A stretch of 64,000 bases of DNA from Bradyrhizobium diazoefficiens (GTDB lineage Bacteria > Pseudomonadota > Alphaproteobacteria > Rhizobiales > Xanthobacteraceae): contig NZ_JAENXS010000001.1 of assembly GCF_016612535.1 (NCBI RefSeq), positions 1,054,001 through 1,118,000 of the forward strand, read 5' to 3'. Both the position numbers and the translations under genes were made by a program. Positions 1 through 10,646 of this stretch are shown here, piece after piece. A model generated the notes under the pieces. It ran no database searches. It saw only the letters and a list, made by a program, of their open reading frames with translations, and had not been told where the DNA came from. How positions within the stretch are numbered: position 1 is the stretch's first letter; every line of letters begins with the position of its first letter.

Positions 1-471
1 GCCGCCATCGCCGAACAGTTCATCGAGGGGCGAGAGCTGTATGTCGGCGTGCTCGGCAACAACCGGCTACGCGTCCTGCCGATCTGGGAATTGAAATTCG
101 GCAGCATGGGCGGGCACAGGTCACGCCACATCGCCACCGAAAAAGCCAAGCACGACACCGATTATCAGGAGCGCGTCGGCATCGTCGACGGGCCGGCGAA
201 GGACCTTGCGCCCGAAATCACCGCGCGCATCCAGCGCGCGGCGAAACGCATCTACCGGGCGCTTGGCCTCGATGGCTACGCGCGCATCGATTTTCGCCTC
301 GCCGCCGACGGCACGCCGTATTTCATCGAAGCCAACCCCAACCCCGAGATCGCCAAGAGCCAGGAGTTCGCCACGGCGGCTCAACATGCCGGGCTCAAAT
401 ATCCGGATCTCCTGCATCGCATCCTGACCCTCGGGATCAGCCGGGCCAAGGCGGGCGTGTCGCTGGGTTGA
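1..471 (+). CDS. D-alanine--D-alanine ligase-like ATP-grasp protein (5' end missing)
   Basis: Only the last 156 codons are present, and the frame is open from base 1. The visible part is the C-terminal half of an ATP-grasp fold: an EQFIEGRE strand, a GYARIDFR segment, and FIEANPNPEIA, which carries the Glu and Asn that bind Mg-ATP in D-Ala-D-Ala ligases. The ending LKYPDLLHRIL resembles the last helix of Ddl-like proteins. Whether it is the cell-wall ligase or one of the Ddl-like carboxylate-amine ligases common in rhizobia cannot be told without the N-terminal half. It converges on the cox operon and is probably not part of it. Confidence 0.75.
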   Translation, partial: AAIAEQFIEGRELYVGVLGNNRLRVLPIWELKFGSMGGHRSRHIATEKAKHDTDYQERVGIVDGPAKDLAPEITARIQRAAKRIYRALGLDGYARIDFRLAADGTPYFIEANPNPEIAKSQEFATAAQHAGLKYPDLLHRILTLGISRAKAGVSLG

Positions 472-492
472 GGACCGGCCTGCGCGGCCGTT

Positions 493-580
493 GTAGGGTG
501 GATTAGCGCAGCGTAATCCACCTCTCTTTGCACGTGGATGGAAGGCTGGTGGATTACGCCTTCGGTTAATCCACCCTACG
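493..580. repeat. Dispersed palindromic repeat, family A (copy 1)
   Basis: GTAGGGTGGATTAGCG opens this element and TTAATCCACCCTAC closes it, so the whole forms one long imperfect hairpin. It fills the gap between two convergent genes, ending 5 bases before the coxG stop. Three related copies occur at 12188-12281, 44296-44382 and 62670-62812. It could act as a bidirectional transcription stop. Confidence 0.8.
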
Positions 581-584
581 GCAC

Positions 585-1043
585 CTAACCTGCCTCGGCT
601 TTCGCGCTCACCACCTCGGCAAACGATTTGAAGAACTCACCGGCGAGCTTCGTTGCGGTCGAGTTGATCAGCCGCGCGCCGAGCTGGGCGAGCTTGCCGC
701 CGATCTGGGCGTCAACCTCGTAGTGCAGCACCGTGACATCAGCGCCCTCGGATTCCAGCCGCACCAGCGCGCCGCCCTTGGCGAAGCCGGCGATACCGCC
801 GGAGCCTTCACCCGAGATGCGATAGGCGTTGGGCGGATCGAGATCGGACAGCGTCACCTTGCCGCTGAACGTCGCCTTCACCGGGCCGACCTTGAAGACC
901 ACCGTCGCCGTCATCTCGTGCGGCGCGGTCACCTCCAGCGACTGACAGCCGGGAATGCACTGCTTCAGCACAGCGGGATCGTTCAGCGCCGCCCACACCT
1001 GTTCGCGCGAGGCGGGGATACGCTGGCTGTCGTTCATCTGCAT
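585..1043 (-). CDS. coxG: CoxG, SRPBCC-family membrane anchor of CO dehydrogenase
   Basis: The product is 152 residues, the usual size for CoxG/SRPBCC proteins. The fold is recognisable from the start (REQVWAALNDPAVLKQCIPGC) and from the middle strand pattern ending in GSGGIAGFAKGGALV. CoxG family members are reported to recruit aerobic CO dehydrogenase to the inner face of the cytoplasmic membrane. It is the last gene of the cox cluster, 10 bases after coxF. The ATG at 1043 is chosen because it begins the conserved MQMNDSQ segment; codons upstream of it lie in coxF. Confidence 0.85.
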   Translation of the reverse strand: MQMNDSQRIPASREQVWAALNDPAVLKQCIPGCQSLEVTAPHEMTATVVFKVGPVKATFSGKVTLSDLDPPNAYRISGEGSGGIAGFAKGGALVRLESEGADVTVLHYEVDAQIGGKLAQLGARLINSTATKLAGEFFKSFAEVVSAKAEAG

Positions 1044-1053
1044 GGTCGGTGTC

Positions 1054-1899
1054 TCACTCTCTATTGACTGATTGATTGGCGGCGCGGTGGCCGCGCCGGC
1101 GCTCCCTCGTGATCTCTGCGAGGATCGACATTGCGATCTCCTCCGGCGTGATGGCACCAAGATCGAGGCCGGCCGGCGCCTTGAAATCATCGATCGCGGC
1201 GCTACTCGTCCCTTCCGCGATCAGCTTGGCGCGCAGCGAGGCCATCTTGCGGCGGCTGCCGACGAAGGCGTGATAGTCGGCCCTGGTCGCGATGCCCGCA
1301 CGCAAGGCTGCTTCGTCGCCCTTGCCCTGCGTCGAGACCACGACGAAGCGTTTTGCCTCGTTGAGCTCGCCGAGCTGGTAGCCGTCGATGATCACGTCGG
1401 CGTCCGGTTGCGCTGTAAGGTCGGCGGAAGGAGCGGCGAGCGTGACGTGATAGCCAAGCGCACGCGCTTGCGCCGCGAGCGACAGCGCAACCGGGCTCGC
1501 ACCGAGAATGACCAGCGAGGGATGCGGCAGCACCGGCTCGACGAAAATGTCCATGGTGCCCCTGCTCGGGCACATGTTGCTGGCGAAGCGGACGCCATCG
1601 CGGCTCTCGCCCGCGCTGACGCCGAGTTCGGCCAGCAGGTTTTCCGGCTGCACCGACACCATGCGCGGCTCGCCGTCGGCGAGCGCCTCGCGCGCCGCCT
1701 TCAGCACCGCACCCTTGGCACAGCCGCCGCCGATCCAACCCGCGACGATGGTGCCGTCGGCCGCGATGATCGCCTTGGCGCCAGCCTTCGCCGCGGTCAC
1801 CGACACTGTCCGCACCACCGTCGCGAGCACGAAGGCGCGCTCGGCGGCCTTCATCTGCGCCACGAGATTCAGCACTTCGACATGAGCGGTCATCGACAT
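1054..1899 (-). CDS. coxF: CoxF, XdhC-like molybdoenzyme maturation protein
   Basis: The product is 281 residues with the two parts of the XdhC/CoxF family. The N-terminal domain has GWIGGGCAKGAVLKAA, and the C-terminal Rossmann-like domain has LVILGASPVALSLAAQA followed by VGSRRKMASL. In Oligotropha, CoxF acts with CoxE in the late assembly of the Mo-Cu active site (established for that organism, assumed here). The ATG at 1899 lies 4 bases after the coxE stop, preceded by GAGGAC. A second ATG two codons later is possible. Position and size match a standard coxDEFG series. Confidence 0.85.
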   Translation of the reverse strand: MSMTAHVEVLNLVAQMKAAERAFVLATVVRTVSVTAAKAGAKAIIAADGTIVAGWIGGGCAKGAVLKAAREALADGEPRMVSVQPENLLAELGVSAGESRDGVRFASNMCPSRGTMDIFVEPVLPHPSLVILGASPVALSLAAQARALGYHVTLAAPSADLTAQPDADVIIDGYQLGELNEAKRFVVVSTQGKGDEAALRAGIATRADYHAFVGSRRKMASLRAKLIAEGTSSAAIDDFKAPAGLDLGAITPEEIAMSILAEITRERRRGHRAANQSVNRE

Positions 1900-1903
1900 G
1901 TCC

Positions 1904-3112
1904 TCAGAGTTTGGCCAGATAGGGTTCGAGCGCGCGCAGGCTTTGCAGCGAATTCGCGGGCGCATAGAGATCGACATGCGGTAGCGCGGCCTTGATGCCC
2001 CGCGCCTCCGGCGTATAGCCCTCCCACGCCATCATCGGATTGAGCCAGACGATGCGGCGGCAGCGCCGGTGCAGCGCCGCCATCTCGCGGCCGAGCAATG
2101 CGGCATCGCCCGTCTCGTAGCCGTCGGACACGATCATGACGCAACTGCGCGAATGGATGACGCGCGCGGCGTGCCAGCGATTGAAGGTTTGCAAGGACTC
2201 GCCGATCTTGGTGCCACCCCCCGCGCCCTGCGCCATGATCGAGAGCCGGTCGAGTGCGCGGCCGGCATCCTTTTCCTTCATCGCGTCGGACACATAGGCA
2301 AGCCGCGTGTGAAACAGGAATGCTTCGGCCTCGCGGAACTGGTCGAGCACGCCGTGGATGAAGCGCAGGAACACGCTCGTGTACATGCTCATCGAGCCGG
2401 AGGCATCGAGCAGCACGACCAGCCGCAGCGGCTTGTCCTTGCGCTGCCGCTTCACGAGGCTGATCGGCACGCCGCCATGGCTGATGTTGCGATGAATGGT
2501 GCGGCGGAGATCGAGCCGGTAGCCGCGCCGGCGCGCCAGATCGCGCCGCGTCAGTCGCGTGCGCATCGCCTTGGCGAGCTGCGCTGCGGCTTCATGGGCC
2601 TGCGTAACCAGGTCGGGATCGCCGAGCTTTCTGAAATCGACATCGGCGAGGTTGTCTGTGCGCGAAGCACCTTCCATGCGGCCCTCGCCGCTGCCCGCCT
2701 CGGGCGCGTCGTCCGACGACGGCACCTGATCGGCGACCGCTTGGCTGCCGCCCTGCTCTGCTGACTTGTCCTGCAAGCCCTTCAGCGACGGGCTGTTGGC
2801 GCCTTGCGACGAGCCGACGGTTCGCGACCGCGAGCGGACTCGCTTGCCCAACCAGAACGCATCGAACAGCCCATCGAACTTGTCCCAGTCGGCTTTGCGC
2901 GCCGAGAACAGATGCTTGAACGCCGCGCGTAGGAGATTTGGCCGCGCCGCAAAGCCTGCCGACATCAGCGTCGCCGCATCCTGCCCCTCGGCGAGCCCCA
3001 CCCGAAAGCCGGCATCGCGCAAGGTGCGCAGGAACGCGGCGACCTTCGCGGACACCAGGCGCGAGACCGCGTCGAGATCGTCATATCCGGGACTGGAGCC
3101 GCAGCAGCTCAT
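1904..3112 (-). CDS. coxE: CoxE, von Willebrand factor A domain maturation protein
   Basis: The product is 402 residues. The C-terminal half is a VWA domain with a complete MIDAS motif (LLDASGSMSMYT) and a later MIVSDGYETGD. The middle is acidic and low in complexity (about residues 100-150). CoxE proteins work with the MoxR ATPase CoxD as an ATPase-VWA chaperone pair, and in O. carboxidovorans CoxE helps bring copper into the active site. Its ATG overlaps the coxD stop by 4 bases, so the two are likely translationally coupled. Confidence 0.88.
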   Translation of the reverse strand: MSCCGSSPGYDDLDAVSRLVSAKVAAFLRTLRDAGFRVGLAEGQDAATLMSAGFAARPNLLRAAFKHLFSARKADWDKFDGLFDAFWLGKRVRSRSRTVGSSQGANSPSLKGLQDKSAEQGGSQAVADQVPSSDDAPEAGSGEGRMEGASRTDNLADVDFRKLGDPDLVTQAHEAAAQLAKAMRTRLTRRDLARRRGYRLDLRRTIHRNISHGGVPISLVKRQRKDKPLRLVVLLDASGSMSMYTSVFLRFIHGVLDQFREAEAFLFHTRLAYVSDAMKEKDAGRALDRLSIMAQGAGGGTKIGESLQTFNRWHAARVIHSRSCVMIVSDGYETGDAALLGREMAALHRRCRRIVWLNPMMAWEGYTPEARGIKAALPHVDLYAPANSLQSLRALEPYLAKL

Positions 3113-3975
3113 GCGACCCTCCCGAGCAGGCGCTGCGTCACCTCCGGCGTGACGCGTGCACGGTCCTCGTGGGTCTTCAACAGGCAGATCAGCGTCTCGT
3201 GCACGGTCTCTGGAGCGTCGTGCAGATCGGTTATATCGAGTCCGACGAGAGCGGCTGCCCAGTCAAGCGTCTCGGCGATACCTGGGACCTTCCGCAGCTC
3301 CTCTTTCCGAATGCCCTCGACCAGACGCGCGATCTGGAGCGACAGCGACGGGCTCGCACCGATGACGCGCGCCAGGATGATCCGGGTCTCACGATCGACG
3401 TCGGGATAGTCGACATAGTGATAGAGACAGCGCCGGCGCAGGGCGTCGGACAGCTCGCGCGTGCCGTTCGAGGTCAGCACCACATGCGGAATAGTGATTG
3501 CGGGAATGGTGCCGAGCTCGGGGATCGAGACCTGGAAGTCCGAGAGCAGCTCCAGCAGGAACGCCTCGAACTCGTCGTCGGCGCGGTCGATCTCGTCGAT
3601 CAGCAGCACCGGTGCCTTCGGGCGGCGGATCGCGGCGAGCAAGGGCCGCTCCAGCAGGTATTTTTGGGAGAATACCTGGTCCTCGATGCTGTCACTGCCG
3701 CGATGCGCCTGGATCGCCAGCAATTGACGCTGGTAGTTCCATTCGTAGAGCGCGGAGGACTGGTCGAGGCCCTCGTAACATTGCAGCCGGATCAGCTCGG
3801 TTGCGTGGACTTTGGCGAGCGCCTTCGCAACTTCCGTCTTGCCGACGCCCGCCTCGCCTTCGAGCAACAGCGGACGCCGCAACAATTGCATCAGCGAGAT
3901 CGCGGTCGCCAGATCCGCATCGGCGATGTAGCCGGATGCAGCCAAAGCTTGCGCGATCTCGTCACGGCCTTTCAT
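3109..3975 (-). CDS. coxD: CoxD, MoxR-family AAA+ ATPase
   Basis: The product is 288 residues. It has Walker A (GEAGVGKTE, about residue 40), Walker B (VLLIDEIDRAD) and a sensor 1 Asn in VLTSNGTRELSDALRRRC, where the arginine finger also sits. This is the MoxR subclass. In Oligotropha, CoxD is needed for sulfuration of the molybdenum centre of CO dehydrogenase. The ATG at 3975 lies 2 bases after the coxL stop. An open frame continues upstream to about 5358, but that part is antisense-type noise inside coxL. Confidence 0.9.
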   Translation of the reverse strand: MKGRDEIAQALAASGYIADADLATAISLMQLLRRPLLLEGEAGVGKTEVAKALAKVHATELIRLQCYEGLDQSSALYEWNYQRQLLAIQAHRGSDSIEDQVFSQKYLLERPLLAAIRRPKAPVLLIDEIDRADDEFEAFLLELLSDFQVSIPELGTIPAITIPHVVLTSNGTRELSDALRRRCLYHYVDYPDVDRETRIILARVIGASPSLSLQIARLVEGIRKEELRKVPGIAETLDWAAALVGLDITDLHDAPETVHETLICLLKTHEDRARVTPEVTQRLLGRVA

Positions 3976-3977
3976 CG

Positions 3978-6394
<2,417 letters not shown>

Positions 6395-6398
<4 letters not shown>

Positions 6399-6895
6399 TC
6401 TGCGGCCTCCTGGAATTCCACGCCGTTGATCTTGGCGCTAGCGTACTGGATTGCCTTCACGATGTTCTGGTAGCCGGTGCAGCGGCAGATGTTGCCGGAG
6501 ATGCCCATCCGGATTTCCGGCTCGCTCGGCAACGGATTCTCCTTCAGCAGCCGATGCGCGCGGACAATCATGCCGGGCGTGCAGAAGCCGCATTGCAGGC
6601 CGTGCATCATGCGGAAACCTTCCTGCAGCGCCGACAGCGTGCCGTCGGCATTAGCCATGCCTTCGACGGTGATGATGTCGCTACCCTGCGCCTGCACCGC
6701 AAACATCGTGCAGGATTTCACCGACATGCCGTCGATATCGACGGTGCAGGCGCCGCAATGGGTGGTCTCGCAGCCGATATGGGTGCCGGTCATCTGCAAA
6801 TTCTCGCGGATGAAATGCACCAGCAGCGTGCGCGGTTCGACGAGGCCTTCGACCTCGGCGCCGTTCACCTTCATGGTCACATGTGTTTTCGCCAT
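6395..6895 (-). CDS. coxS: CoxS, CO dehydrogenase small [2Fe-2S] subunit
   Basis: The product is 166 residues. The plant-type ferredoxin domain has [10 protein letters not shown] with a further Cys in VKSC for the first cluster. The C-terminal helical domain has CGFCTPG and CRCTG for the second. The subunit carries electrons from the Mo site in CoxL to FAD in CoxM. The ATG at 6895 is preceded by GGGAGGGG; an in-frame codon 8 residues upstream lies in the short gap after coxM and lacks a ribosome site. Confidence 0.95.
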
Positions 6896-6908
6896 CGATC
6901 CCCTCCCC

Positions 6909-7769
6909 TTATTTCGCAACGCTGGCTGCGCGCTGCAGAGCCCGCGTCACCATGATGCCGCCAACATGTTTGCGGTATTCGACGGGACCGCGCGCATCCG
7001 CGGCCGGCGACATGATCGCCGAGGCAGCCGCAGCGGCCTTCTTCAGCGTGGCCGCATCGAGGCTGGTGCCGATCACCGCTTTGGCGGCGTCCGCGGCAAG
7101 CAGCGGCGTCTCGTGGACATTGGTGAGACCGATGGTGCAGGTCGCGACCTTGCCGCCCGCCATCGTCAGCACGACGGCGGCGGCCGCGGTGGCGTAATCG
7201 CCGACCTTGCGCTTGAGCTTTTCGTAGGCGTAGCCGTGGCCGGCGGCGGGCACGGGGACCGAGACCGAGGTGAGGATCTCGCCAGGCTCGAGCGCGGTGA
7301 AATAGGCACCCTGGTAGAAATCGGCCGCCAGGACGTCGCGGGCACCACTGGCGCCTTCGAGGCGATAGCTCGCCCCCAGCGCCATCATCAGCGCCGGCAT
7401 GTCATTGCCGGGGTCGCCGTTGGCGACATTGCCACCGATCGTGCCGCGGTAGCGCACCTGCGGATCGGCGATCAGCAGGGCCGCCTCGTGCAGGATCGGC
7501 ATCGACTTGGCGACCTCGTCGGAGGCCAGCAGCTCGTGCTGGGTCGTCATCGCGCCGATGACGAGATTGCCGTCCCGGCTTATGCCCTTCAGGGCGGCGA
7601 TGCCGTGGAGATCGATCAGATGAGTGGGGGTCGCGAGCCGAAGCTTCATCATCGGCACCAGGCTATGCCCGCCGGCCAGCGGCCGCGCATCCTCGCCGAG
7701 GTCGACCAAGAGTTTGACGGCGTCAGTGACGCTCGCCGGCCGGTGATAGCTGAATGAGCCTGGGATCAT
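6909..7769 (-). CDS. coxM: CoxM, CO dehydrogenase medium FAD subunit
   Basis: The product is 286 residues and begins [11 protein letters not shown], typical of CoxM. The FAD-binding motifs [13 protein letters not shown] (about 32-44) and [14 protein letters not shown] (about 110-123) are intact. The subunit takes electrons from CoxS and reduces the quinone pool. It is the first gene of the tight coxMSLDEFG run. Two adjacent ATGs (7772, 7769) follow GGAGGAG; the second has the better spacing and the family-standard N terminus. A 318-base gap separates it from coxC, so a promoter between the two is likely. Confidence 0.93.
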   Translation of the reverse strand: MIPGSFSYHRPASVTDAVKLLVDLGEDARPLAGGHSLVPMMKLRLATPTHLIDLHGIAALKGISRDGNLVIGAMTTQHELLASDEVAKSMPILHEAALLIADPQVRYRGTIGGNVANGDPGNDMPALMMALGASYRLEGASGARDVLAADFYQGAYFTALEPGEILTSVSVPVPAAGHGYAYEKLKRKVGDYATAAAAVVLTMAGGKVATCTIGLTNVHETPLLAADAAKAVIGTSLDAATLKKAAAAASAIMSPAADARGPVEYRKHVGGIMVTRALQRAASVAK

Positions 7770-7841
7770 CATCTCCTCCTCGTCGTCCTCTGGCGCGTGA
7801 CGGCGCGGACGTTGGGGGACGGTCACTCCGGGCGGGGTGAA

Positions 7842-7908
7842 GCCGCAACACGAGCGGCACGGAACAGCGGATTTCGCACGAGTTGCGGCGGGGAACGCAC
7901 GAATTGCG
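7842..7908. promoter_or_regulatory. Tandem 13-bp direct repeats upstream of coxM, candidate operator
   Basis: CGCACGAGTTGCG (7875-7887) and CGCACGAATTGCG (7896-7908) differ at one base and start exactly 21 bp apart, two helical turns. A third, inverted copy with 11 of 13 matches to CACGAGTTGCGGC lies at about 7842-7854. The pair is 106-139 bases before the coxM start. Paired direct repeats about 21 bp apart are how LytTR-domain regulators usually bind. The gene just upstream, coxC, encodes a LytTR protein. The binding itself is inference. Confidence 0.5.
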
Positions 7909-7945
7909 TCAGGGGGAGCGACGTATGAGCCGCGATCTCGCTGCA

Positions 7946-8073
7946 ACCTCGCCCGCTTGCGGCAGAGGTCGACGCGCGAAGCGCGGCGGGTGAGGGCTCT
8001 CCCCTCTTGGGGGCTCTCTCGACGCGGAAGCACCCCCTCCCCGACCCTCCCCCGCAAGCGAGGGAGGGAGCGC
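7946..8073. repeat. Dispersed repeat, family D (copy 1), between coxC and coxM
   Basis: It opens with CTCGCCCGCTTGCGG and closes with CCCCCGCAAGCGAGGGAGGG, the inverted form, with GC-rich text between. Related elements are at 14673-14809 and 56571-56741. The element starts 15 bases after the coxC stop (8088, minus strand), so it may lie in the coxC 3' end and reduce read-through into coxM. Confidence 0.7.
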
Positions 8074-8087
8074 ACCTCCAGTGCAGC

Positions 8088-9278
8088 TCAGGCCTGCCGC
8101 CGGTTCACCAGCCCCAGCCGCGCCTTCACCTCGGCAATCTTGGCCCGGCTCACCGGCACCCGGTGCGGCGATGGGCCGTCGAGCTCGAGCACGGCGCCGT
8201 CGCCCTCCTTCCGAACCAGGGCGACATGGGGGATGGCGACGATATGGCTGCGGTGCACCCGCAGGAACAGCGAGGGATCGAGCTGCGCCTCGGCTTCGGA
8301 GATCGACCATGGACACATCCGCTCACGGGTGCCGTCATGGACGCGGGTGTAATGTGCGTCCGCCCGCACGCTGCGCACGGTCGCCGTCTCGATGAAATGC
8401 GTTCCATCAGCACTCTCGACCGGCAGCCGTGGCGCCGGTGCGCGCGGCGGCTGACCGAGGCCGCCGAGCGGCCCCACCGGGCGCGGCGGTGCGGCGGCGG
8501 CCATCGATTCGGCAGGGGCGACTGACGGCGAAACCGGATCGGCCGCCGGAGACACCTGCGCCTGCCGCCGATCCGGCACCAGCGACAGCAAGAACCCGGC
8601 GGCGATGACAAAGCAAAGCACGGCCACGATGATCGACAGCACCTGCTGCGATGCAGCAAGGCCGCCGCTGACATGGTGATGCCCAGCCCCCGTCAGCGGC
8701 TCGAAATGCATGCCGAGCATCGCGGTGTAGTGCATGCCCGAGACCGCGACACCGAAGACGATCGAGCTGACGATCAGGCGAACACCTTCCTGTTGCGCCA
8801 GAAAGGCGCGCAGGCCGCCATAGGCGGACACGACAGCAACCAGGATCGACAGCAGCACCATCGACGGGTCGTGGACGATCGCGAAGGATCCGGCCAGTCC
8901 ATGGATCCCGACATAATGCATGCTGGCGATGCCGACGCCGAGCAGCACGGCCGACGACGCCACCCGCTTCAGGGACGGTTCGCCGATCGAGACGAAGAAA
9001 AGCGAGATGCCGACCACCAACGCGCAGATCAGGAACGAGATGATGGTGGGGAGCACCAGATAGACCGTGTCCGGCGGCAGCGGCGCGGCCAGCATGCCGA
9101 CGAAATGCATGGTCCAGATGCCGACGGCCAGAAACGCCGCGGCACCCGCGAGCAGCAGGCGGTTGCTGGCGCCGGGCGTGTTGCGGATGCGAGCCGCAAG
9201 CGCAAAGCCGGTGTAGCCACCCAGGCTCGCAATCGCTACAGAGAGCGCGACGAGATAGGGATCGTGTCCTTCGAACAT
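8088..9278 (-). CDS. coxC: CoxC-like MHYT-LytTR membrane regulator
   Basis: The product is 396 residues. The N-terminal 240 residues form about seven membrane helices with three MHYT-type motifs (TMHFVGML, SMHYVGIH, GMHYTAML). MHYT is a proposed metal-binding sensor for O2, CO or NO. A Pro/Ala-rich linker (about 245-285) leads to a C-terminal LytTR DNA-binding domain (ADAHYTRVHDG, FLRVHRSHIVAI). MHYT plus LytTR is the architecture of CoxC from the O. carboxidovorans cox cluster. Being first in the cluster, it is the obvious candidate CO-responsive activator of coxMSLDEFG, though this is not shown directly. Confidence 0.88.
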   Translation of the reverse strand: MFEGHDPYLVALSVAIASLGGYTGFALAARIRNTPGASNRLLLAGAAAFLAVGIWTMHFVGMLAAPLPPDTVYLVLPTIISFLICALVVGISLFFVSIGEPSLKRVASSAVLLGVGIASMHYVGIHGLAGSFAIVHDPSMVLLSILVAVVSAYGGLRAFLAQQEGVRLIVSSIVFGVAVSGMHYTAMLGMHFEPLTGAGHHHVSGGLAASQQVLSIIVAVLCFVIAAGFLLSLVPDRRQAQVSPAADPVSPSVAPAESMAAAAPPRPVGPLGGLGQPPRAPAPRLPVESADGTHFIETATVRSVRADAHYTRVHDGTRERMCPWSISEAEAQLDPSLFLRVHRSHIVAIPHVALVRKEGDGAVLELDGPSPHRVPVSRAKIAEVKARLGLVNRRQA

Positions 9279-9380
9279 GATCTTGTCGGCCGCCCCGTCT
9301 CCACGGAGCGGCCTCCTCCCGCCGCCGACCTTACAGGGACGGCGGCGGAATTGACAATCAGCGGCGTGCGAAGGGGCAGC

Positions 9381-9938
9381 TCACACAATTCCCGCTGCGA
9401 CCTGGCCGCGCAAGCGCTCCAGGCCGAGCAACGTCTCCGCGCAGGCGGCCGCGACCTCGACGCCTTTGATTGCAAAGTGCCTGCGGAAGAAATCGTAGTG
9501 CACCTCGGTCTCGTGGAATTGCTGCGGTGTCAGCACCGCGGAGAACACCGGCACTTCGGTGCGCAGCTGCACGTCCATCAACGCCTTGATCACGGTGTCG
9601 GCGACGAATTCGTGGCGATAGATGCCGCCGTCAACGACCAGGCCGGCCGCGACGATCGCGGTATAGCGCCGCGTCTTGGCGAGGACCTGCGCATGCAGCG
9701 GGATCTCGAACGAGCCCGGCACCTCGAACACATCGACATGGGTGAGGTGGCGGGCCTCTGCCTCCCTCATGAAGGCAATGCGGGCCTCCTCGACCACGTC
9801 GCGGTGCCAGCAGGCCTGCACGAAGGCCACCCGCTGCGGTTTTGCGAAATGCGGGTGCTTCGGCGCCGGCTCCTGTGGAACCGGCGGTTGGTTGACTTCG
9901 GAAGCTTGGACTTGGGGATCTTGCAACATCTGATTCAT
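9381..9938 (-). CDS. ribH2: 6,7-dimethyl-8-ribityllumazine synthase, type II
   Basis: The product is 185 residues. The conserved lumazine synthase segments are present: FVQACWHRDVVEEA, VPGSFEIPLHAQ and GLVVDGGIYRHEFVADTV. It joins 5-amino-6-ribitylamino-uracil to the 4-carbon phosphate in riboflavin synthesis. The HEFVAD box, a Pro-rich 30-residue N-terminal extension and its separation from other rib genes fit the decameric type II enzyme of rhizobia and Brucella. An FMN riboswitch precedes it, so expression should fall when FMN is plentiful. The ribosome site is GAAGGAAAG before ATG 9938. Confidence 0.92.
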   Translation of the reverse strand: MNQMLQDPQVQASEVNQPPVPQEPAPKHPHFAKPQRVAFVQACWHRDVVEEARIAFMREAEARHLTHVDVFEVPGSFEIPLHAQVLAKTRRYTAIVAAGLVVDGGIYRHEFVADTVIKALMDVQLRTEVPVFSAVLTPQQFHETEVHYDFFRRHFAIKGVEVAAACAETLLGLERLRGQVAAGIV

Positions 9939-9987
9939 GGCTTTCCTTCAAAGGACCAGAATCAGGGCACACGGAACGACAAACAGC

Positions 9988-10003
9988 CGCATCCTGCGAT
10001 GCG
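9988..10003 (-). promoter_or_regulatory. Hairpin between the FMN aptamer and ribH2
   Basis: CGCATC-GCAG-GATGCG forms a 6-bp stem with a 4-base loop on the transcribed strand, about 50 bases before the ribH2 start. The following GGCTGTTTGT is only weakly U-rich. It may be part of the riboswitch expression platform, by weak termination or by pairing shared with the aptamer's last stem. Which of these applies cannot be decided by eye. Confidence 0.4.
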
Positions 10004-10016
10004 TCTGCCACCGACC

Positions 10017-10186
10017 GTTCTCTTTCATCCGGACTTTAACCGTCGGCTTCGGAGTTGCACCGAATCTGCTGACCCTTCCCTTCGGCAAAATCCTTTTCAG
10101 GAAAACCCTTGGGGAAGGCGCTCGCGGGCTTAGGCCTTTCGACCTTTACCGCCGGTGGGGACTTTCACCCCGCCCTGAGAACATCG
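10017..10186 (-). promoter_or_regulatory. FMN riboswitch (RFN element)
   Basis: Read on the minus strand, the element starts GTTCTCAGGGCGGGGTGAAA, continues GTCCCCACCGGCGGTAA, and later has GTCAGCAGATTCGGTGCAA then CTCCGAAGCCGACGGTTAAA. It ends AGTCCGGATGAAAGAGAAC, closing the basal stem GTTCTC/GAGAAC. These are the near-invariant blocks of the FMN aptamer. An extra variable arm of about 40 bases sits in the middle. It lies 80 bases upstream of ribH2, which it should control. Confidence 0.95.
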
Positions 10187-10486
10187 GCCGTCCGGGATGA
10201 ACGGCCTGGGAGCAAATATGACGCCGGTCCGGGGCGGCAGCAAGCGGGTTCCGCAGCAAAAACCTGCATGGTCCCATTCCGCTATGGCGGGTATGGCCCT
10301 CGCAGGGCGGAATTAACGATTGAACCTGCGGTCGCCTGATCCGATTCCGATTTGTTCTCAAATTAATAATTGTGTCCGAGATGAGCTGTGGACGACCGAG
10401 TCCTGACTTGTGGACGGACTCGGGACCCGGTTGCGCAGATTCCGCAAATCACATCAGTTGATCCGCGACAAGCCCGCGCTGGTCCG

Positions 10487-10555
10487 AAGGGATCGCAAGA
10501 GCGACTCCCAAGAGATCGCAACAGCGACTCCGAAGGGATCGCTAAAGCGACTCCG
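10487..10555. repeat. Three tandem 23-bp repeats upstream of the YbjN gene
   Basis: Three contiguous units (10487-10509, 10510-10532, 10533-10555) follow the pattern AAGRGATCGCwAvAGCGACTC plus two bases, and a partial fourth begins at 10556. Each unit contains TCGC-N4-GCGA, so each can form a small hairpin. They end about 90 bases before the ATG at 10647. Function unknown: a binding array or a slippage product are both possible. Confidence 0.85.
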
Positions 10556-10646
10556 AGGAGATTGCCCTTAACGAGGTTGAGGAAGCGCGCGCCGGACCAA
10601 CCGCGTGCGTATCAAAGACAACAAAAAGGCAAGAGGTCGAGACGGC

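Noticed and set aside
7842..7860. A sigma-54 promoter before coxM on the minus strand (TGCCGC...TTGC)
   Set aside because: The spacing fits, but the essential GG of the -24 element is missing.
10487..10555. Short CRISPR-like array
   Set aside because: The units are directly joined with no spacers and only three copies, and there are no cas genes.
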